The translations under genes were made by a program, and so were the position numbers. This document shows, piece by piece, positions 17,277 to 26,193 of a stretch of 37,904 nucleotides of DNA. This stretch comes from a virus, in IMG/VR virus record IMGVR_UViG_3300031974_002320, positions 1-37,904 of that record. The stretch is one strand, 5' to 3'. The notes beneath the pieces were generated by a model, which saw nothing but the letters and a program-made list of their open reading frames with translations, searched no databases and was not told the DNA's origin. Each line of letters starts with the position of its first letter. Within the stretch, counting starts at the first letter, position 1.

Positions 17277-19078
17277 AATACCACTGGCACAAAGCCGACC
17301 ATCGGCACAGGTCCGACTGGTGTTGGAATACCACCAAGATAAAGCAGCTTAAATTCTAGCAGGTGCATAGCATACGCGCCTGCTACTGCTGTTGCCGTTG
17401 CCATTGAGGCTGGTTGCTGAGTTCCAGGTACCTTAAATGATTTACCTGTATTCCATGCTCTTCTTAGATTGTTTGCTAGGCGATTTGCACTACCATAATA
17501 AATTGGAATGTAAATACCTGTTAATGGTGGTGGAATCAGAGCAGGTGGAGCTGGGGTCACTGGCTGAAACGGTTTGACAATACAGGCATACCAGTATGCA
17601 ATTGTCACTCTCGCCATCATCATATACGGATCTCCACTATAGGTTTTACCACCTGGAGTTGAGCCGCTAGGTTCCCATGGATGTGGCACTTCTGCTAAGT
17701 CTTCTTCACATGCGTCAGCAGCCTTCTTCGCACATAGAGCTCTGTGGTACTCATACTTGAATAGAGTACCTTCTGGTTTTGGGTTAATTTGAAAGAACGC
17801 TTTCTGTGCATCTGCTTTTTTAGACGCAGCCTTTAGTTTATTCTCAGGCACCTTTCTCCACTTCTTCTCCCACTCATCTTTCTCATACTTATTCTTTACC
17901 CAATTTTTAGACTTAATAAACTTAGGTGCATTTGTCACCACGCCCTCAGCGTTCGCTGTAAATATACCAGACCTAACGCCAGGGTACCAGCTAAAAGTAG
18001 CCACTACATTAGATGTTAGAATCTTCGGTCTTGGGCTCGGGTAGTCTTCTGTGTTTTCAAAATCAAAAGCCACCTGAATCTTATATTCATTTAACGGACA
18101 TTCAAGCTCGTATGGTAGAGTGATAGCTCCAGTTGGGTTCTTTTGAATTCTCTGTTTTAGATGTGCGGTGTTAAAGAAGGTCCATGTGTTCTCCTCGTCC
18201 TCTGGGTGTACTTCATGGATTGCGTCAATACAAAGTTTACTGACATTATCCGCTAGGTCTTTCCAATTATAGCCAGCATCTTCAATATCGTTTCTTGCAG
18301 TCGTATTGATATTAGGATAGGGTAGTCCAGACCAGCTACCACCAAACCCACTACTGTTGCTGTAGTTCTCAGAGCCCAGACATGCTAGCCAAATATAGAA
18401 TTCCCATTTAGTATTCTTATTAGTAATCTTTTCAAATTGTTGTAGTAGTCTAGATGCAAAGATCTGCTCTAGTTCCTCTTGCGTCTCATTACCGCTTAAA
18501 CATGGGAAATGAAAGAATCTAAATCTATGTAGATCGTACTCGTCTTTAGCCTCTTCTACGAATTTATTAAACGCAGCATCATTCTCTTTTTCTAACTCTT
18601 CTAAATCAGGACCTTTAGTCTCCTCTTCGGTTGGACAGAAATCTGCATAGGCAGGATGTGACTCTTTACCCATCTCAATTAAATTGCCCTCTTCATCATA
18701 TTGGTCAAATAGAGGTAGGTCACCCTCTCTTAAGAGTCGTTCGAATGCAATACCATACCCCTCTTTTAAGATTAACTCAGCTGCGGGATTATTGATATGT
18801 ACCGCACCAACGTGGGTCATTGCCAAGTTCTTGACAGCGTCCAAGTAGTGTTGAGCCACCTGCTTACCAAAGTCATATCTACCTGAAAGTGGATTTGGAT
18901 CGAACGCGTTAATGTAGTCTGCTTGATTAGACTTTAGCGCAGCGTTAAGTGGATTACCTATCTCTGAAACCTGCTCTGGCTTTGGATATGAGATACCCAT
19001 CCCACCAGGTTTTGTAAACTGCTGACTCGTAAGTGTATTAGCTAACTCAGGAATAAATTTTGGCCAAAGTGCGGGCAT
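17273..19078 (-). CDS. Virion structural protein downstream of the spike, function unknown
   Basis: A 601-residue protein, the last gene of the hub operon, starting 2 nt after the gp5-like spike gene. The N terminus (MPALWPKFIPELANTLTSQQ) is followed by helical segments, an acidic Glu-rich tract (about 150-190), a Lys-rich helix (KNKYEKDEWEKKWRKVPENK, about 393-412), and a C-terminal Pro-rich segment (VTPAPPALIPPPLTG) with a hydrophobic Gly/Pro-rich end. The position suggests a spike-associated or tail-lumen protein. I do not recognise the family. The stop overlaps the convergent plus-strand stop by 4 bp. Confidence 0.65.
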   Translation of the reverse strand: MPALWPKFIPELANTLTSQQFTKPGGMGISYPKPEQVSEIGNPLNAALKSNQADYINAFDPNPLSGRYDFGKQVAQHYLDAVKNLAMTHVGAVHINNPAAELILKEGYGIAFERLLREGDLPLFDQYDEEGNLIEMGKESHPAYADFCPTEEETKGPDLEELEKENDAAFNKFVEEAKDEYDLHRFRFFHFPCLSGNETQEELEQIFASRLLQQFEKITNKNTKWEFYIWLACLGSENYSNSSGFGGSWSGLPYPNINTTARNDIEDAGYNWKDLADNVSKLCIDAIHEVHPEDEENTWTFFNTAHLKQRIQKNPTGAITLPYELECPLNEYKIQVAFDFENTEDYPSPRPKILTSNVVATFSWYPGVRSGIFTANAEGVVTNAPKFIKSKNWVKNKYEKDEWEKKWRKVPENKLKAASKKADAQKAFFQINPKPEGTLFKYEYHRALCAKKAADACEEDLAEVPHPWEPSGSTPGGKTYSGDPYMMMARVTIAYWYACIVKPFQPVTPAPPALIPPPLTGIYIPIYYGSANRLANNLRRAWNTGKSFKVPGTQQPASMATATAVAGAYAMHLLEFKLLYLGGIPTPVGPVPMVGFVPVVF

Positions 19079-19080
19079 GG

Positions 19081-19797
19081 TTACTTATTCTTTTGTTGAT
19101 AGTTAATATGAGTGCTAGATAATTTTGCAACTGTTGCCGGAGTGGGCGGCATCGGAGGACCTGATGGTCCTACACCAGTTGGGTGAATGTGAGCATTATA
19201 GTCATCAAGTAGAGCCTGTAACCAGTCTTGTAGAGATTGACCTCTCACTGCAGGTTCGGTCTCGTCTGCGCCAGACTCCCCTGTATTAGATACGAAAATG
19301 TCACCACAGTCTAAGAAAACTTTTGCATCGGTTGAAATCTTAATGAAGCCCTCTTCGTCAATTTGAAGCATAGGTCTCTCTTTCTTACCCTCACCTCTTG
19401 TAATTACAAGACCATCTTCTGGTGAGTGGTAAATTCTTACATTTCTTTCTGCATCATATACTAATGAAATAACATCATGCGGTTTGTCAGATGCTTCTAG
19501 AATATCTGCCTTTAAGTCATCATTTTGGTCTACTTGGAACCAGTATTCTGGGTGATAGATGTTACCGTTGTCAAATCTAACTGCAACAATATCTCCAACT
19601 CTAGGCACAGAGTGTGCACCTACCTGATCTCTGTTCATGGGAGTTGCCCATGGGATCTGGTCGTCTGGTAGTTTGTCAAATTTACCGAATACCTTTACGC
19701 GACAGCGACCTTGTAGAAGCGGATCCTCATTGATAACCACTTCACCAAGCCAGTGAGTCTCTCGTAAGTTGTCTCTAAATAATTCACCGTTATTCAT
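19081..19797 (-). CDS. Baseplate spike protein, gp5/gpV OB-fold type without lysozyme
   Basis: A 238-residue protein. Residues about 15-100 (HWLGEVVINEDPLLQGRCRV, then VFGKFDKLPDDQIPWATPM, then PRVGDIVAVRFDNGNIYHPE) are the N-terminal OB fold of gp5/VgrG/gpV spikes. A beta-rich stretch (about 115-180) follows, then HIHPTGVGPSGPPMPP, a Gly/Pro/His tail common in phage spike proteins. T4 gp5 has a lysozyme domain between the OB fold and the beta-helix, which is absent here, so peptidoglycan digestion must come from elsewhere. The gene overlaps the upstream gp54-like gene by 8 bp, supporting tight stoichiometric coupling in the hub. Confidence 0.85.
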   Translation of the reverse strand: MNNGELFRDNLRETHWLGEVVINEDPLLQGRCRVKVFGKFDKLPDDQIPWATPMNRDQVGAHSVPRVGDIVAVRFDNGNIYHPEYWFQVDQNDDLKADILEASDKPHDVISLVYDAERNVRIYHSPEDGLVITRGEGKKERPMLQIDEEGFIKISTDAKVFLDCGDIFVSNTGESGADETEPAVRGQSLQDWLQALLDDYNAHIHPTGVGPSGPPMPPTPATVAKLSSTHINYQQKNK

Positions 19798-21316
19798 GTA
19801 CGTTTTCGTTTAAGTTTCCATCTGGTGTTGAATCTACACCCGGTTCGTGAATCCTCTGATTTAACCCTCCGTCTGGTGTAGAGTCTACAGCAGGTTCATA
19901 TACTCTTTCTTGTATGTTTCCATCTGGCGTAGAATCCACTCCAGCTGGATGAATTCTATCACCGACATTACCGCCACCGCCACCAAAGCCGCCGGCTAGG
20001 GCACTTCCTGTAGGATTGCCACCGCCGCTACCGACTAGGTTACCGATCGCGTTAATAAGTCCGCCATTAATTGCATCTTGTACATTGCTCGCTAAATTAG
20101 CACCATGTACGTTATCTAATAGTAGTCTAGCTGTTAAGCTTTCACCAGCTCTATCTAGTAATCCACCGGCAACACCTTGTATGATATTACCATGTACATT
20201 ACCAATACCATTTGGCTGTAGCGAGAAGCTATCAATAGTATTATTGACACGTGCTTGTATACCAGCAGCAGTATCTTCTATTTCATCTACCACTTTACCT
20301 AAGTTCTCTTTTACCACATCACCTAAACGGACTCTAGCTCTCTCTTCTGGAGAACCATTTACGTTTTGGTTTGAAAGTGCATCACCTAGCGGCCCGAATT
20401 TCTCTTCTGGATATTTTCTATTTAAAGGTATCTGTGCTGGGTCGATCGCAGATGGTAATTGTTGTTTAGTTCTAGCTGGTAGACTCTCAGCGCTTCTATT
20501 CTCGTCAAACATATTAGGTCCTAGTCTAGAACCAATCTGTCTACATGTACCCCATTTGATTTTAATCGTAGGTCTTTTAGCCTCTGGGTTTCTAGACAGA
20601 TCTGCAAAATAGTCTGCAATAGAGTTAATATCAAACTCACAGTGTGTAAACCTTAAAGCAATATGTGGTCTTGAATCTTCCGAAGTACCCACTGAATCTG
20701 AGTTAAAAATAGGGTGTAATTCTCTAGAATCTCCACCAGATTGACCGCTTAGTCTAGAATCAGGATTATCTGTAATGCCTAAATTCCTAGCATTAGTATC
20801 TTTTTGAAACTCTCTGATCTCAGAGATATAAACATCCATTGAAAACTCTCTTAAGTTTCTAGGTACGATTTCCACATATCTTTCAAAATCAAAACAGGCT
20901 CTCTTGTATAAATCCATAAGTCCGATTGCTGTCAACTCAACATTCTCTTCAAGACACTCAATCTCAAGTACTGGTTTTTCAGCTCCTCTCCACGGCTCTT
21001 TCATATCACCGTAGTTAAGTGCAGTTTCAATACCTTTTAGTCCTTGCCAGAACCAAGGCATCTCCCTGTTAACTTTCATCAAAACATTTGTGAAGTTATC
21101 TAGGTTTTTTACTAGAGGTGCACCTACTTTTTCTCTAACAACATTTTCTAAATAGCTCTTTGCCTTACCATCAAATAGGGGAGAGTGTGACACACTTGAG
21201 TGGTCATACTGATGAAACAGAAACATAAAAGTTAGATACGTCGGATCCTCATGAATCTTCGAAGTTCTAGCTCCCTTTCTAAAGGCGTTTCTACTATTTT
21301 TACCTGCTGGTTCCAT
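19790..21316 (-). CDS. Baseplate hub/tail-tube junction protein (gp48/gp54-like) with C-terminal repeats
   Basis: A 508-residue protein. The first 270 residues (EDPTYLTFMFLFHQYDHSSV, MPWFWQGLKGIETALNYGDM, then a VEIVPRNLREFSMDVYISEI beta region and FTHCEFDIN) resemble tail-tube-initiator/baseplate-tube junction proteins, where a tube-like beta core is preceded by an N-terminal extension. The middle is helical, with a Gly-rich segment near 430-455. The C terminus holds three 17-residue repeats (see repeat entry). Position between the gp27-like hub and the spike supports a hub or tube-junction role. gp48 versus gp54 cannot be told apart from the sequence. Confidence 0.7.
   Translation of the reverse strand: MEPAGKNSRNAFRKGARTSKIHEDPTYLTFMFLFHQYDHSSVSHSPLFDGKAKSYLENVVREKVGAPLVKNLDNFTNVLMKVNREMPWFWQGLKGIETALNYGDMKEPWRGAEKPVLEIECLEENVELTAIGLMDLYKRACFDFERYVEIVPRNLREFSMDVYISEIREFQKDTNARNLGITDNPDSRLSGQSGGDSRELHPIFNSDSVGTSEDSRPHIALRFTHCEFDINSIADYFADLSRNPEAKRPTIKIKWGTCRQIGSRLGPNMFDENRSAESLPARTKQQLPSAIDPAQIPLNRKYPEEKFGPLGDALSNQNVNGSPEERARVRLGDVVKENLGKVVDEIEDTAAGIQARVNNTIDSFSLQPNGIGNVHGNIIQGVAGGLLDRAGESLTARLLLDNVHGANLASNVQDAINGGLINAIGNLVGSGGGNPTGSALAGGFGGGGGNVGDRIHPAGVDSTPDGNIQERVYEPAVDSTPDGGLNQRIHEPGVDSTPDGNLNENVHE
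19805..19957 (-). repeat. Three 51-bp repeats encoding 17-residue VDSTPDG units
   Basis: Residues 454-504 of the gp54-like protein are three 17-residue units of the form (R)-(I/V)-(H/Y)-x-x-x-VDSTPDG-x-(I/L)-x-(E/Q), followed by a partial copy NVHE at the C terminus. The core VDSTPDG is invariant in all three. The repeats run up to the start of the spike gene. Confidence 0.9.
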
Positions 21317-21328
21317 GTATTATCTATC

Positions 21329-22858
21329 TTAATTTTCTGGCCTTAGTGTACTAGATCTAACTGGCCACTCTCTTCTAATCAGGGTTATTTTAGTCTGCAT
21401 ACCTTTATCAGCTGTGTAGATATAGTCAATGTTCTCAACAATATAGTGTCCAGATAAGAATTTATCTAACATTTGGCTGTAGTCTTTTTCAGGTACATTA
21501 GTAGTCTCTTCAATGCCAACCGGCTTATCTTTTAATCCAGCCTCTTCTTTAAATCTATCCGCTGTTTTTTCAGCTTCAATCTTAATAGCATCATAATGAT
21601 ACATTAAGACCGGTATTTTACAAAACTTATAGACAGCAGGATTAAAGCCAGCACATTTCACTACCAACTTCATCTTTTCAACCTCTAATTCGTTTTGTTT
21701 ATTATGTAGTTTAGTATACAGTGCATTTGGGTGTGTATTACCTAAGCCATCATCACCTGCATTCTGTCTACCCATATATTTGTACTTGACTTGATCTTTA
21801 TACCTCTCGTCTTTAGGGTTACCCTTTAACGGCATCTCGCTATCTAATAACTCTTCAGTTTGTAGGGGCTCAATTGTAAACTCTTGAAATCTATCTCCAG
21901 TATCTGAGTTATTGTCGTAGTACTGTATATTTCTAGAGTTACCTGCTGCTAAACTAATTTGTTGTGAGTTGTTAATTACTTGATGCTCTTCAATAAAACA
22001 GTTTACAGAGTCAAAGTCCATGTGGTTAGTTAACAAGAAAGGTACCTCAAGATTATCTGGATCTGTGTCTCCTTCCGGCGTACCTTTTTGTGATGTTTCT
22101 GAAATCGAAGTAGTTGTTAAAGATTTCATCACATCTTCTAGAGACTCATTAGGCGCATTAAAGATTTTATTGACATCAATAAAGTTTAAGTAGTAGTACT
22201 GGTCAATATAGTATTTTACAAATGAATCATCAGAGATATACGCATCACCTACGATTGACTTAATAAAGTCTAGGTATGTTTCGTATGCTTGAATTCTAGA
22301 CTGTGAGTCATCGGTTGCATCTACATTTGTAGCAAGGCCTATCTGTAAATCTCTTGCCAATTTTTCTAGGTGGTTTAAAGAAGTATCTGCGTCTAATACT
22401 TGACACTCTTCGCCAAATAGCTTTGGAATCTTAGAAAGACCCTCTAGTGTAATCGGTCTTCCACCAGGTACTTTACCAGGCATTTCACCAGTATCAACCT
22501 CAATTATATCAAAGTCCATGTGAATCGACTTAAAGGTCTCTTGGTTTTTTGAATTTAATAATAATGTAAAGAAGTCTCCGTCTCTAGGTACAGAGTCTAC
22601 AGTGAAGTTACCCTCTCTATCGTTGAATGTAACAGTACATCTTGGAGTAGTACCACCTAGTTCTAGTTCGATATTTAAAATGTCATTCCTAGGAATAATA
22701 ATATCGTTACACAGAATAAATGGTTCCATCACACCGACCTCTTTAGACTGCTTGTCTACATTTTCAGAGCCGGACTCTTCGGTCAACGCATCGAACTTAA
22801 TTTCAGTAGGTAGAATAGCTGGCTCTACTACTGCTAAAATGTGATTATCTAAATTCAT
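21329..22858 (-). CDS. Baseplate hub protein, gp27/gpD-like
   Basis: A 509-residue protein with the architecture of gp27/late-control-D hub proteins: beta-rich start (ILNIELELGGTTPRCTVTFN, RDGDFFTLLLN, MDFDIIEV, RPITLEGL), a helical middle (LEKLARDLQIGLATN, SRIQAYETYLDFIKSIVGDA, then DQYYYLNFIDVNKI), and a final beta domain (KMKLVVKCAGFNPAVYKFCK, then IVENIDYIYTADKGMQTKIT). The 'D..LEKLA' helix and the 'F.D.N' segment are recurrent in the family. gp27 forms the trimeric hub torus to which the spike binds. It sits between the LysM-type protein and the gp54-like protein. Confidence 0.8.
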   Translation of the reverse strand: MNLDNHILAVVEPAILPTEIKFDALTEESGSENVDKQSKEVGVMEPFILCNDIIIPRNDILNIELELGGTTPRCTVTFNDREGNFTVDSVPRDGDFFTLLLNSKNQETFKSIHMDFDIIEVDTGEMPGKVPGGRPITLEGLSKIPKLFGEECQVLDADTSLNHLEKLARDLQIGLATNVDATDDSQSRIQAYETYLDFIKSIVGDAYISDDSFVKYYIDQYYYLNFIDVNKIFNAPNESLEDVMKSLTTTSISETSQKGTPEGDTDPDNLEVPFLLTNHMDFDSVNCFIEEHQVINNSQQISLAAGNSRNIQYYDNNSDTGDRFQEFTIEPLQTEELLDSEMPLKGNPKDERYKDQVKYKYMGRQNAGDDGLGNTHPNALYTKLHNKQNELEVEKMKLVVKCAGFNPAVYKFCKIPVLMYHYDAIKIEAEKTADRFKEEAGLKDKPVGIEETTNVPEKDYSQMLDKFLSGHYIVENIDYIYTADKGMQTKITLIRREWPVRSSTLRPEN

Positions 22859-22864
22859 TCTTTA

Positions 22865-23692
22865 TTACTTACACGGAGCACCGTCGTTAGACACACCATC
22901 GGCGTTGTTAGAGCCCTGTGGTGAAGTACCATCCGGTTTACCTCCACCATAATTAGTGGCTGTATTGCCACCTTTGCCAGAGCCTGTCCCACTAGATTTA
23001 GGTCCTTGCCCGTTATTTAATAGTTTATCTAATTGATTTTCCGTGAGGCCGCTACCGCCACCAAAGCCACTGCCACTACCTGATGTAATTCCAGTGCCAC
23101 CTCCTAATCCAGTAGGTGAACCTAAATCTGCTAGAATAGCTTCTACGACAGGGTCTTGTACGTTAGCAGGATTAACATCTGCATTCTGGGCTTGCGCTCC
23201 TAGAATAATGTTACCCTCTTTATCAAACTTGTAGTTCTTTTTACCAAGAGCAATTACGTTAGGTGGTAAGAGTACATCTTTGTTGTATCTCTTTTTTAAG
23301 GCATCCAGTCTTCTCTGATCTTTCTTAGGCAGTCTATCATTCTTAGTCTGCATAAATTGATTTTTAATAGGATTATCCTCTTCAACCACACCAACTGGTC
23401 TGGGTAGAGTAGAAGTGCTTAAACCCTTTGGCGGTATTTCTAATATATCACCAGGCTGTAAAGAGAATGGATCTGAGATACCATTCCACTTTAACAAGTA
23501 CTCTACAAACTCTTCGCCACCATAATACTCTAATGCGATTAGATCAGGTCTAGTCACCTCATCCTCTCTGACAACATGCTCTCTCAATACAATATCATCT
23601 TTCACATTAGCCACATCCCACATAAATGTAGATTGTGTTAAGTGTAGCTTAACAGTATCTTTGGTCTTTCTTAATAGTGTTTTAAAATTCAT
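22865..23692 (-). CDS. LysM-type baseplate protein (gp53-like) with Gly/Ser-rich tail
   Basis: A 275-residue protein. Residues about 25-95 (REDEVTRPDLIALEYYGGEE then LLKWNGISDPFSLQPGDILE) are a LysM-like module, as in T4-like gp53 and phage tail protein X: 'RPDLIA..YYG....LLKWNGI.DPF.L..GD.L.IP'. Residues 125-170 are basic. The C-terminal 100 residues are low complexity, with Gly/Ser/Asn runs (TSGSGSGFGGGSG) and end in a Cys-Lys pair. gp53 connects wedges to gp25 and gp6; LysM here is generally a protein-protein fold rather than a peptidoglycan binder. It starts 6 nt after the upstream gene. Confidence 0.8.
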   Translation of the reverse strand: MNFKTLLRKTKDTVKLHLTQSTFMWDVANVKDDIVLREHVVREDEVTRPDLIALEYYGGEEFVEYLLKWNGISDPFSLQPGDILEIPPKGLSTSTLPRPVGVVEEDNPIKNQFMQTKNDRLPKKDQRRLDALKKRYNKDVLLPPNVIALGKKNYKFDKEGNIILGAQAQNADVNPANVQDPVVEAILADLGSPTGLGGGTGITSGSGSGFGGGSGLTENQLDKLLNNGQGPKSSGTGSGKGGNTATNYGGGKPDGTSPQGSNNADGVSNDGAPCK

Positions 23693-23698
23693 AATCTA

Positions 23699-25543
23699 TT
23701 AACCATGTGCCATGTCAGAGCGGCTCTCGAATCTGCCACCTTGCATTCTGCTTCTATCTTTATTTCCGTATGCTGACATATCTACTACGTCGTCTAGGCC
23801 TTTACCTTCAACTTCAGGTTGTAGATACATTCTACCTCTACCAGCGTTAAACATAGACTCAATCTCTGATTTATCTCTAGGTCTACCTGGTTTTAGGCTA
23901 ACTGTCATTTTTAATCTTGTTGGGAAACCCTCATAACCTAGAGGACCTTCAAACTCAAACTTTGAAGACTCTAAACACAGGTTACCACAAACCATCATTG
24001 GGTTCATTGGGTTACCCACCGTTAAGTGCCATTGTCCTGTTGGGTCACCTGTTAAGAACGCTTTAATCACGTCACCACCAGATGGAGAACCCATTAACTT
24101 CATCAGCGAACCACCGATTAAGTTATCTAATACTTTTGAATCTCCTAGTGCGTTAAGGTCACCCTTTAAAACACCGCCAATCCCATTTCCTAGATCTTTC
24201 ATGATATTACCACCCATTGACTTTAACTGAGTACCGATAGATTTTAAGTAGCCAGAATAGTCACCAGACTTTAACATATTAAAATCACCGATCGGCTTAC
24301 CTGTAGTACCAGAACCAGTACCTCTAGTAGCACCTCCCCAGAAAGGAGCATTGTTATATGTCATAGCTAATAGGTTTGCTAAGGTGTCCATAAATGCTAC
24401 TCTTGGCGATGTACTCTCAAAGCCTCTTAAGTCATAGTAAAAATTAAGAGTAAATTCACTATCAAACTTTAAACCTTTATCATCTCTTGCTAATACCTGC
24501 TTAATAGCATTATATGGACCGTATACGTGGTTAGGATATGTAGAACTTAGTGGGTCAAAACCAGAACCTTTTTCTCTGACGTAATCTGATTGAGCAGCAC
24601 TATATCCGTTCGCACCTGCCTCCATTCCTTTTGCAATCGGGCTACCGTCAATCATTGCACCTAAAGCACCTCTTCTTTTCTCAGCACCTGCACCCGATAA
24701 AGTCTGTACTGAAGACTCAACTTCAGACCAACCAAAACCAGTTCCAAATCCTAAAATATCTTTTAGCTCATTACCCAATGCTGGAGATAACCAAGTAATA
24801 GCTCTCGCTAAATCAGGTTCAGATACATCTAACTTCTGACCTTTATCATCAAAAGATCTAGCGTTTAGAATATCATCTCCGATAGGGAATGAAAATCTTC
24901 TCAGTGTCACCATGTAATCATTTGAAATCTGACCGTAGTGCTCACATTGGATAAAATCTCTATAACCATAAGTAAATCCAACACCACCATGATTTTGTGA
25001 CCACTCTACAATACGGTTAGCAGTTGGGTTTAATATGTTGTCCTGGTCTGTATAAACTGTAGCAGCATTCCAGTCTGAGTATTTTGGATCGTCCTCGGTT
25101 ACACCACCAGCATGGTTTCTGTAAGATAATAGTGCCCATGCATTAGACTTAGATCTAACAGAGTTTACACCAGTAATTGTGTCTGGTGTACCGTCTTTAA
25201 TCTTATACGATCTAGCCTGTAAAGGATTATTACCAAATATAGAAGATGGACCAGTAGACTCAGTGCCAGTCGTAGCGCCTGTTCTAACTGGTCTAGCGCC
25301 AGGCGTAGTCTCCTTAGTAGTATTACCTTGAATAACTACATCTTTAGGCTCTTCTGGTGGAGCACCTAATGGTTTTTTCTCAGAGTTAACCTGCGCTTCA
25401 ACATTATCTGCAGGCGGAATGTACACCGTGCCATCAGCATTAAGTTCTACATCGCTTACAATTGCATCTCCAGTATCATAATCTTTATATGCATATTTAG
25501 GTGGAGCTGTCGGTGTAATTCCTACTAGGGTATAATTTGGCAT
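23699..25543 (-). CDS. Tail-tube/baseplate protein, gp48/gp54-like family
   Basis: A 614-residue protein, first gene of the hub operon, with a late-promoter element 19 nt upstream. The N-terminal 110 residues are Pro/Thr-rich and probably disordered. The middle contains WALLSYRNHAGGV, RIVEWSQNHGGVGFTYGYRD and SNDYMVTLRRFSFPI. The C-terminal region, LTVGNPMNPMMVCGNLCLES, then FEFEGPLGYEGFPTRLKMTV, then SLKPGRPRDKSEIESMFNAG, is a well conserved signature of baseplate and tail-tube junction proteins in large phages of Bacteroidetes and other jumbo myoviruses. Two such proteins (this and the 508-residue one) fit the gp48/gp54 pair, but which is which is not decided. Confidence 0.65.
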   Translation of the reverse strand: MPNYTLVGITPTAPPKYAYKDYDTGDAIVSDVELNADGTVYIPPADNVEAQVNSEKKPLGAPPEEPKDVVIQGNTTKETTPGARPVRTGATTGTESTGPSSIFGNNPLQARSYKIKDGTPDTITGVNSVRSKSNAWALLSYRNHAGGVTEDDPKYSDWNAATVYTDQDNILNPTANRIVEWSQNHGGVGFTYGYRDFIQCEHYGQISNDYMVTLRRFSFPIGDDILNARSFDDKGQKLDVSEPDLARAITWLSPALGNELKDILGFGTGFGWSEVESSVQTLSGAGAEKRRGALGAMIDGSPIAKGMEAGANGYSAAQSDYVREKGSGFDPLSSTYPNHVYGPYNAIKQVLARDDKGLKFDSEFTLNFYYDLRGFESTSPRVAFMDTLANLLAMTYNNAPFWGGATRGTGSGTTGKPIGDFNMLKSGDYSGYLKSIGTQLKSMGGNIMKDLGNGIGGVLKGDLNALGDSKVLDNLIGGSLMKLMGSPSGGDVIKAFLTGDPTGQWHLTVGNPMNPMMVCGNLCLESSKFEFEGPLGYEGFPTRLKMTVSLKPGRPRDKSEIESMFNAGRGRMYLQPEVEGKGLDDVVDMSAYGNKDRSRMQGGRFESRSDMAHG

Positions 25544-25561
25544 CTAAACACTATTTGTTTT

Positions 25562-25572
25562 TATTATATATC
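25562..25572 (-). promoter_or_regulatory. Putative late promoter (GATATATAATA)
   Basis: Exact minus-strand GATATATAATA, 19 nt upstream of ATG 25543 in the 53-nt gap after gene 25597. It would drive the six-gene hub operon. Confidence 0.6.
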
Positions 25573-25596
25573 TGACTATGTATCAGGATATTATAT

Positions 25597-26193
25597 TTAG
25601 ACCCACTCTCCGCGGTCTAATTCTGTATGATCGGGTCTATAAAGTACAGTATCTGCCCAATCACTAGCTTTAGGGTATCTATCTCCTAAAAACTTTTCTA
25701 GTGCTTTAATGTATTCACCTTTACTATGGAAGTTAAATTGACCTGTATATGTAGATCGATTTGTGAGCTCGTAGACTTGCTTTAGAGCCATTTCTATTTG
25801 AAAGTCTTGTATCTTATTAAACAGTTCTACCTGTTCGCCTCTGGTCTTTACACAAAAAACTGAATCGACCGTAATTAGATATTGCTGCCACTTCTCGCCA
25901 TCGAAGACTCTGTCTTCTAACTCTTTAACAGTTTTATACTCTTGTCTTTTTAAATTAATGCGAGTCTCTTTACCTTCAAAATCTCTGATGAACCTACCAC
26001 CAAATAGATAAGATTTTAAAAATACTATATTGTCATAGAATTTCTTAATACGAAGTTGATACCTAGGATTTACGTCGTCAAATTTAACGTCGTAAATTAA
26101 GGCTCGAACCGGAATAAGTACGTTAGGGTTTTGTGTAGTCGAGATTAAAGCTTGTACGTATTCACCTTTTGTAAATAACTTATGTTTAATCAT
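25597..26193 (-). CDS. Hypothetical protein, last of the small unknown genes
   Basis: A 198-residue protein with an internal similarity: the N-terminal KHKLFTKGEYVQALI and the later FNFHSKGEYIKALEKFL share a (F/T)xKGEYxxAL motif. The rest is mixed alpha/beta with many charged and aromatic residues. No family recognised. It overlaps the upstream gene by 8 bp (start within the end of 26186-26599), so translation is coupled. Directly upstream of the hub operon, it could be a baseplate assembly factor, which is inference only. Confidence 0.65.
   Translation of the reverse strand: MIKHKLFTKGEYVQALISTTQNPNVLIPVRALIYDVKFDDVNPRYQLRIKKFYDNIVFLKSYLFGGRFIRDFEGKETRINLKRQEYKTVKELEDRVFDGEKWQQYLITVDSVFCVKTRGEQVELFNKIQDFQIEMALKQVYELTNRSTYTGQFNFHSKGEYIKALEKFLGDRYPKASDWADTVLYRPDHTELDRGEWV

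Noticed and set aside
20016-20612. Plus-strand ORF of 198 codons
   Set aside because: Antisense to the gp54-like gene, which has family-like content and an overlapping coupled neighbour; the antisense product has no recognisable pattern.
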